This document shows positions 59,054-64,000 of a stretch of DNA of 64,000 bases, piece after piece. The translations under genes were made by a program, and so were the position numbers. Under the pieces are notes generated by a model. It did no database searches and was not told the origin of the DNA. It saw only the letters and a program-made list of their open reading frames with translations. Location of the stretch: contig NZ_JACHMI010000001.1 in assembly GCF_014207985.1 (NCBI RefSeq), positions 11,267,001 to 11,331,000 on the forward strand. Direction: 5' to 3'. The stretch is from Nonomuraea rubra (GTDB taxonomy: Bacteria; Actinomycetota; Actinomycetes; Streptosporangiales; Streptosporangiaceae). Every line of letters begins with the position of its first letter. The first letter of the stretch is position 1.

Positions 59054-60663
59054 GCGTACGGGTCGACGTAGATGACGTGGCCGCCGCGGTCGTCGGACTC
59101 GTCCACGATGTCCTTGCGGGGCGGCCGGGCCACCGGTGCCGGCTCCGGTGGTTGCGGGCGGGCCTGGGCCTGGGTCTCCGCCTCGGCGGAAGCGTGCTCG
59201 TCCTGCCAGTCGTCCCTGATGACCGGGATCTCCTGGGTGTCGGCCTCCGTGGCGTCCATCCAGTGGCCGGGCAGCGGGCGCGGGTCCGACTCGGCCAGGC
59301 CCACCTTGCTGGCCGCCTTCGCCAGCGCGGCGCCCGCCTTGCGTACGGGGGCGGCCGCCTTGTCGAGCGGCGCCCTGGCCTTCTTGTTGAGCAGCAGCAG
59401 GTTGGTCACGCCCGCCGAGATGCCCGCGGCCACCCCGGCCTCCAGCGCCACCGACAGCGCCACCTCCCACGGCGACGGCCCGACCGCCGCCAGCCGCCCA
59501 CCGCCGATGGGCCCGCCGGACAACGCCGCCAGCACCCCCGCCACGAGCCCGGTCGTGACCCCGGTGAGGAACCCCCACAGCGGCGCCGCCTCGTACGACG
59601 GCGACGGCGAGATCCTCGCCACCATCACGCCCGCCACGGCCCCGGCCGCGAACGGCACCGCGACCACCGCCATCATCCACGCCGGCACGGGCCCGCTCTC
59701 CGGCAGCGCACCGAGCAACGGCAGGCTGGGCACGGTGCCGAGCTGCACGCCCGTGGGCGCCACCAGGGTGTCGGCGCCGATGGCGAACCCCGGCCCGGCG
59801 ATGTAGGAGAAGGCCCAGATGACGGCGTTCAGCAGGTAGAGCAGCTGGAGCAGCGCCAGCAGGACGCCGCCCACGAACCCGGGCGACAGCACCCCCGACA
59901 GCTCCTCGACCTGGTCGAAGTTGAGCACGACGGCGATCAGCACCAGCACGAACCCGGCCACGAGCAGCAGCGCCGTCGCGACCGCCGTACCGACCGTCAG
60001 GGCGCGCACGCGCTCGGGCAGCAGCCGCAACATCACCCGCCACGGCCCGATCATGCGCGCCGTGGCCAGCGAACCCGCCAGGAACGCCAGCACGAAGTGG
60101 CTGAGCAGCGCCTCCCCGATGAACGGCTGCGTGATCTCGTTGCTGGTCACCAGCGCGATCAGGCCCGCGAGCAGCGCGTACGGGGCCGCGAGCGACACCC
60201 CGGCCTGCACCACCAGCACGAGCTGGGCGCGACGGCGAGCCCCAGCCTGCTCCTTGGGGCTGTTCTTCGGCAGCCGGGCGGGCAGGCGCAGCCGCAGGTC
60301 GGCGTCGCGGGCCATCCATCGGCCCGCGCGGTAGAGGAGCACGGCGGGCAGGATCATCAGCCCGAGCGGCAGCAGCCCGACGCGCCCGCCGGGAATGGCG
60401 AACCCGGCATGGTGCGCGGCCAGCCACAACTGCGCGGCCGTACGGAACACCCCCGGCAGCCCGGCGCCCAGCGTGCCGCGCGGCGCGGCGATCCACCCGA
60501 CCAGGGTGAGCGTGGTGAGCGCGGCCAGGCCGACGCCCAGCGTGAAGACGGCGGCGAGCATGCCTGAGACCGGCAGCGGGCGCCTGGCCTCGTCGTCGTC
60601 GCCCGCGAGCTTGCCAAGCATCGACCGGGGGCCTGTACGCAGCTGGTCGAGGATCGCCGTCAC
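59038..60663 (-). CDS. perM: DUF6350 family membrane protein, PerM-like
   Basis: This 541-residue integral membrane protein has about ten or more hydrophobic segments between residues 33 and 430, a Lys/Ala-rich cytoplasmic stretch (KKARAPLDKAAAPVRKAGAALAKAA) and a disordered Pro/acidic C-terminal tail ending DPYAWDRD. The order sucC-sucD-perM-purN-purH is that of Mycobacterium tuberculosis Rv0951-Rv0957, where PerM (Rv0955) supports cell division and persistence. Function here is inferred from that relation. Its stop codon lies within a 33-bp tandem duplication. Confidence 0.8.
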   Translation of the reverse strand: MTAILDQLRTGPRSMLGKLAGDDDEARRPLPVSGMLAAVFTLGVGLAALTTLTLVGWIAAPRGTLGAGLPGVFRTAAQLWLAAHHAGFAIPGGRVGLLPLGLMILPAVLLYRAGRWMARDADLRLRLPARLPKNSPKEQAGARRRAQLVLVVQAGVSLAAPYALLAGLIALVTSNEITQPFIGEALLSHFVLAFLAGSLATARMIGPWRVMLRLLPERVRALTVGTAVATALLLVAGFVLVLIAVVLNFDQVEELSGVLSPGFVGGVLLALLQLLYLLNAVIWAFSYIAGPGFAIGADTLVAPTGVQLGTVPSLPLLGALPESGPVPAWMMAVVAVPFAAGAVAGVMVARISPSPSYEAAPLWGFLTGVTTGLVAGVLAALSGGPIGGGRLAAVGPSPWEVALSVALEAGVAAGISAGVTNLLLLNKKARAPLDKAAAPVRKAGAALAKAASKVGLAESDPRPLPGHWMDATEADTQEIPVIRDDWQDEHASAEAETQAQARPQPPEPAPVARPPRKDIVDESDDRGGHVIYVDPYAWDRD

Positions 60664-60948
60664 ACGGCGATTTTCTCAATCTTTCCCAACCAAAGCTTGG
60701 TTGACGCGCCGGGATTGCGCTTCCATCTGTTACGGCGCGCCGACTTCCATCCCTTACGGCTCCGCAGGCTTGCCCCACCCGCCGTCGCTGCCTCGCGCCC
60801 GTCCAGGAAGACGCTGCCTGACCCGTTCAGTGGCGCACCGCCGTTACGACGCACAGTGGGCCGGTGCCGTGGCGACCTGTGAGCCGTTGACGTGCATCAA
60901 CACTCAACCACCCGCACGGCGCCCCGCGAGCACCCTTGCCCCACGCAC
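60664..60948. other. intergenic region between perM and the sucCD terminator
   Basis: About 285 bp with no supported gene. It should hold the perM promoter (minus strand) near the AT-richer 60664-60700 stretch (TTTTCTCAATCTTTCCC, CCAAAGCTTGG). Two near-copies of CTTCCATC-N2-TTACGGC (around 60721 and 60746) form a short direct repeat of unknown meaning. Confidence 0.4.
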
Positions 60949-60951
60949 GCG

Positions 60952-60982
60952 AAAGCCCCGCTCGGCATGCCGGGCGAGGCTT
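60952..60982 (-). terminator. terminator after sucD
   Basis: The arms around AAAGCCCCGCTCGGC (60952-60966) and GCCGGGCGAGGCTT (60969-60982) form a long, slightly imperfect stem. On the minus strand it is followed by TTTCGCG, 19 bp past the sucD stop. Confidence 0.75.
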
Positions 60983-61001
60983 CGCGGAGAGAAGCTGGGT
61001 G

Positions 61002-61877
61002 TCAGCGGGTCTGCATGATCTCGCGCATCAGGCGGGCCGTCTCGGAGGGGGTCTTGCCGACGCGGACGCCGACCTTCTCCAGGGCCTCCTTCTTGGCCTG
61101 GGCGGTGCCGGCGGAGCCGGACACGATGGCTCCGGCGTGGCCCATCGTCTTGCCCTCGGGCGCCGTGAAGCCCGCCACGTAGGCCACGACCGGCTTGGTG
61201 ACGTGCTGCTCGATGTAGGCCGCGGCCCGCTCCTCGGCGTCGCCGCCGATCTCGCCGATCATCACGATGGCGTCGGTGCCCGGGTCCTCCTGGAACGCCT
61301 GGAGGGCGTCGATGTGCGTGGTACCGATCACGGGGTCGCCGCCGATGCCCACGGCCGTGGAGAAGCCGAAGTCACGCAGCTCGTACATGAGCTGGTAGGT
61401 GAGCGTGCCGGACTTGGAGACCAGGCCGATGCGGCCGGCGGTGGTGATGTCGGCGGGGATGATGCCGGCGTTGGAGGCGCCGGGCGAGGCGATGCCGGGG
61501 CAGTTGGGGCCGATGATGCGGGTCTTGTTGCCCTTCTCGACCGCGTACGCCCAGAACTCGGTGGAGTCGTGCACCGGCACGCCCTCGGTGATCACGACGC
61601 AGAGCGGGATCTCGGCGTCGATGGCCTCCTTGACCGCGTCCTTGGTGAACTTCGGCGGCACGAACACGACCGACACGTCGGCGCCGGTGGCCTCCATGGC
61701 CTCCTTGACCGTGCCGAACACGGGCAGGCCCTCGTGCGTGGTGCCGGCCTTGCGGGCGTTCACGCCGCCGACGACCCTGGCGCCGGAGGCGAGCATGCGG
61801 CGGGTGTGCTTGGTGCCCTCGCCACCGGTCATGCCCTGAACGATGATCTTGCTGTTCTCAGTCAACCAGATGGCCAT
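61002..61877 (-). CDS. sucD: succinyl-CoA synthetase alpha subunit
   Basis: This 291-residue subunit of the TCA-cycle ligase carries the CoA-binding Rossmann domain ([20 protein letters not shown]) and the phosphohistidine His247 in [13 protein letters not shown], which relays phosphate between succinyl phosphate and [18 protein letters not shown] is also conserved. It lies 3 bp after sucC. The length is normal. Confidence 0.97.
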   Translation of the reverse strand: MAIWLTENSKIIVQGMTGGEGTKHTRRMLASGARVVGGVNARKAGTTHEGLPVFGTVKEAMEATGADVSVVFVPPKFTKDAVKEAIDAEIPLCVVITEGVPVHDSTEFWAYAVEKGNKTRIIGPNCPGIASPGASNAGIIPADITTAGRIGLVSKSGTLTYQLMYELRDFGFSTAVGIGGDPVIGTTHIDALQAFQEDPGTDAIVMIGEIGGDAEERAAAYIEQHVTKPVVAYVAGFTAPEGKTMGHAGAIVSGSAGTAQAKKEALEKVGVRVGKTPSETARLMREIMQTR

Positions 61878-61880
61878 GGG

Positions 61881-63062
61881 TCACGCACCTACCGCAGCGA
61901 GCTCGGCGGCACGCTTGGCCGCTTCGTCCATCGTGTCTACCAGCTCGACGCGCGGGAGCGCGGCGTCGGCCAGGATCTGCCGCCCGAGCAGGGCGTTGTT
62001 GCCGTCGAGGCGGACCACCAGGGGGTGGGTCACGGCCTCGCCGCGGCTCTCCAGCAGCTTGAACGCCGAGACGATGCCGTTGGCGACGGCGTCGCAGGCG
62101 GTGATGCCGCCGAAGACGTTCACGAAGATCGACTTGACGCTCGGGTCGGAGAGGATGATCTCCAGGCCCGCGGCCATCACCTCGGCCGAGGCGCCGCCGC
62201 CGATGTCGAGGAAGTTGGCGGGGGACGGCTTGCCGGGGAACGCCTCGCCGGCGTAGGCGACCACGTCGAGGGTGGACATGACCAGGCCCGCGCCGTTGCC
62301 GATGATGCCGACGTTGCCGTCGAGCTTGACGTAGTTGAGGTCCTTCTCCTTGGCCTTGGCCTCGAGCGGGTCCTCGGCGGCCTTGTCGGCCAGGGCCTCG
62401 TGGTCGGCCTGCCGGAAGCCGGCGTTGTCGTCGAGGGTGACCTTGCCGTCGAGGGCCTTCACCTGGCCGTCGGCCGACAGGATCATGGGGTTGACCTCGA
62501 CGAGCGTGGCGTCCTCGTCGACGAAGCAGCACCAGAGCTTCTCGATGAGCTCGGCGGCGCCGTCGAGCGCCTTCTCCGGCAGGCCGCCGGCCTGGGCGAT
62601 CTCGCGGGCCTTGGCGCGGTCGATGCCCGTCAGGGCGGAGACCGGCACCTTGGCGACCTTCTCCGGGGAGGTGTGGGCGACCTCTTCGATGTCCATGCCG
62701 CCGGCGGCGGAGCAGATCGCGAGGAACGTGCGGTTGGCGCGGTCGAGCAGGAAGGAGAAGTAGTACTCCTCCGCGATCGCGCTGGCCTCTTCGATGAGGA
62801 CCTTGTGGACCGTGTGGCCCTTGATGTCCATGCCGAGGATGGCCTCGGCCTTGGTCACGGCGTCGGCGGCGTCGTCGGCCACCTTCACGCCGCCGGCCTT
62901 ACCGCGGCCGCCGGTCTTGACCTGAGCCTTGACGACAACGCGGCCGGTCAGCTCCTCGGCGGCCGACCGGACCTCCTCCACAGTGTGGGCGACGATGCCG
63001 CGCGGCACAGGGATGCCGTAGTCAGCGAAGAGCTCCTTCGCCTGATGTTCGAACAGGTCCAC
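61881..63062 (-). CDS. sucC: succinyl-CoA synthetase beta subunit
   Basis: This 393-residue subunit supplies the ATP-grasp nucleotide site and the succinate site. It shows [55 protein letters not shown], and the C-terminal [20 protein letters not shown] and [17 protein letters not shown]. It starts the sucC-sucD operon. Together with gltA, icd and mdh in the window, four TCA activities are clustered within 48 kb. Confidence 0.97.
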   Translation of the reverse strand: MDLFEHQAKELFADYGIPVPRGIVAHTVEEVRSAAEELTGRVVVKAQVKTGGRGKAGGVKVADDAADAVTKAEAILGMDIKGHTVHKVLIEEASAIAEEYYFSFLLDRANRTFLAICSAAGGMDIEEVAHTSPEKVAKVPVSALTGIDRAKAREIAQAGGLPEKALDGAAELIEKLWCCFVDEDATLVEVNPMILSADGQVKALDGKVTLDDNAGFRQADHEALADKAAEDPLEAKAKEKDLNYVKLDGNVGIIGNGAGLVMSTLDVVAYAGEAFPGKPSPANFLDIGGGASAEVMAAGLEIILSDPSVKSIFVNVFGGITACDAVANGIVSAFKLLESRGEAVTHPLVVRLDGNNALLGRQILADAALPRVELVDTMDEAAKRAAELAAVGA

Positions 63063-63342
63063 GAGGGTCCGTCCTTGCTTATCCGACTGATGTTCGACGC
63101 CCCGGGCAACCCGTGCGTGCCGGGCGTTTCCGCCAGTGAAGCCTAGCCCGAAGCTTGACCTGCCCAGGTCACCGGGTCGCGGTTCTTCCGCTATGTGACG
63201 GTGATCTCACTTCCCCAGGATGACATCTGCACGGAAATTGCATGAATTAGTCGCCGTAACACGTGGCGCTCGATATATGGTCGTGATCTTCCAATGGCAG
63301 GCTTGCCCCCCGCTCCTCTTGGTAATGCTGAAGGAAACCCGA
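63063..63342. other. divergent promoter region between sucC and a secreted-protein gene
   Basis: 280 bp with no supported gene. It must contain the sucC promoter and that of the gene at 63343. AT-richer stretches occur at about 63234-63250 and 63270-63296 (GATATATGG), the latter a possible -10 region for the plus-strand gene. No clear operator was identified. Confidence 0.45.
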
Positions 63343-64000
63343 ATGAAGCGAATTCTCGCGGGTCTGACGCTGGCGTCGTGCGCCGCGCTCATGACCGCCA
63401 CGCCGGCCCAGGCCGCGCCCGTGAACCCGGTGAAGGCCCTGAAGAAGCAGTACGTGGCCGGGCATGGGGTGCGGGTCTCGGAGACGTCCCGCACGACCAT
63501 GAACGGGAAGAACGGGCAGACGAGGACGACCAACGGCACCCTGGGATTCGGCAAGTCCGGAGTCGTCGCCGCGGATCTGCGCTTCCGGGACAACGGCGGA
63601 ATGGCCGGCGGGCTGATGCCGTCCCGGAGTATCACCGTGGGTAAGCAGACGTATGTCCAGGGCGGGATATACAGCGAGAATTTGCCCGAGGGCAAGAAGT
63701 GGGTCCGGTACGCCGACCCGTCGGTGATCTACACCAGCCAGCCGCTCGACGTCTTCGACTCCAAGGTGCTCAAGGCGCTCGTCTCCAAGGCCAAGAGCTC
63801 CAAGAGTGGAACGTACCGGGGCTCGCTGACGTTCGCCGACGTCAGCAAGCTCTACGGCGAGAAGATCGACAAGAGGCTGGGCAAGATCAAGATCAACTAT
63901 GCTCTCGATCTGAACTCCAAGGGCCTGATCAACTCGGTCCGCAGTGAGTACACGATGGACTTCGGCGTCCTCGGGAGCACGACCACCACCGTGAGCACCC
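63343..64000 (+). CDS. secreted hypothetical protein, 5' part (runs off window)
   Basis: 219 codons are visible. The signal peptide MKRILAGLTLASCAALMTATPAQA ends in an AQA cleavage site, so the protein is exported. The mature part begins APVNPVKALKKQYVAGHGVRV and contains alternating beta-type sequence (TTNGTLGFGKSGVVAADLRFRD, TYVQGGIYSENLPEGKKWVRY) that could adopt an LppX/LolA-like fold, as in many actinobacterial secreted proteins. A Cys within the signal region is too early to be a usual lipobox. AAGGA precedes the ATG at 63343. No function can be assigned. Confidence 0.75.
   Translation, partial: MKRILAGLTLASCAALMTATPAQAAPVNPVKALKKQYVAGHGVRVSETSRTTMNGKNGQTRTTNGTLGFGKSGVVAADLRFRDNGGMAGGLMPSRSITVGKQTYVQGGIYSENLPEGKKWVRYADPSVIYTSQPLDVFDSKVLKALVSKAKSSKSGTYRGSLTFADVSKLYGEKIDKRLGKIKINYALDLNSKGLINSVRSEYTMDFGVLGSTTTTVST

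Noticed and set aside
60664..60948. Hidden tRNA or small RNA between perM and sucD
   Set aside because: No cloverleaf-compatible pairing or TTCGA-type T-loop arrangement could be traced by eye; only a short direct repeat and likely promoter sequence.
63193..63212. CRP/Crp-like site (GTGAC...TCAC) upstream of sucC
   Set aside because: The half-sites are separated by eight bases rather than the six of the Crp consensus, and the match is otherwise poor.

Overview
This is a very GC-rich, densely packed stretch of an actinomycete chromosome. Its housekeeping synteny (sucC-sucD-perM-purN-purH; trpS near a YihY/BrkB-family gene; gltA-DUF3017-icd), many GTG/TTG starts and stop-start overlaps fit a member of the Streptosporangiaceae such as Nonomuraea. 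That placement is inferred from protein style and gene order, not from a database match. No rRNA, tRNA, CRISPR array or insertion sequence was recognised.

Layout. 1-111: 5' end of a YihY/BrkB-like membrane protein gene. 112-11500: an accessory block holding an amidohydrolase/MarR pair, a haloalkane dehalogenase/MarR pair (both divergent with palindromic operators between), an XRE regulator plus small partner, an alpha/beta hydrolase, a NarL-type two-component system, an ABC exporter (FtsX-like permease and ATPase), and a chimeric pseudogene (MFS fragment joined to a beta-lactamase-like hydrolase). 11541-29943: mainly core genes: trpS, a CBS/CorC membrane protein, galE, mdh, a receptor-like Ser/Thr kinase with an extracellular solute-binding domain, an enoyl-reductase-like protein, a lipoprotein deacetylase, a 1,819-residue single-chain acyl-CoA carboxylase, icd, DUF3017, gltA and an FHA regulator. 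30234-34141: a GH10-like hydrolase, a NagZ-like GH3 enzyme and an RpiR regulator. 34193-41184: an IclR-controlled benzoylformate module: ABC importer, benzoylformate decarboxylase, benzaldehyde dehydrogenase. 41211-48121: a LuxR-HTH/periplasmic-binding-protein fusion facing a five-gene operon (two SDRs, an MHS transporter, a C45 Ntn-hydrolase, a NodB/PuuE-type deacetylase). This is the most likely undescribed system. 48288-55840: folD, then a GH38 alpha-mannosidase, a parvulin-like protein and a ROK sugar kinase. 55971-63062: a small membrane protein, purH-purN, a DUF4190-like protein, perM, sucD-sucC. 63343-64000: a truncated secreted-protein gene.

Two patterns run through the window. First, tandem repeats of 19-47 bp sit across or exactly at the stop codons of five unrelated genes (XRE regulator, GH10-like hydrolase, folD, a small membrane protein, perM), and several units are themselves hairpins. 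Second, in-frame minisatellites have expanded surface loops of several proteins; two SDRs carry independent expansions at the same fold position, after the second beta strand where cofactor choice is set.
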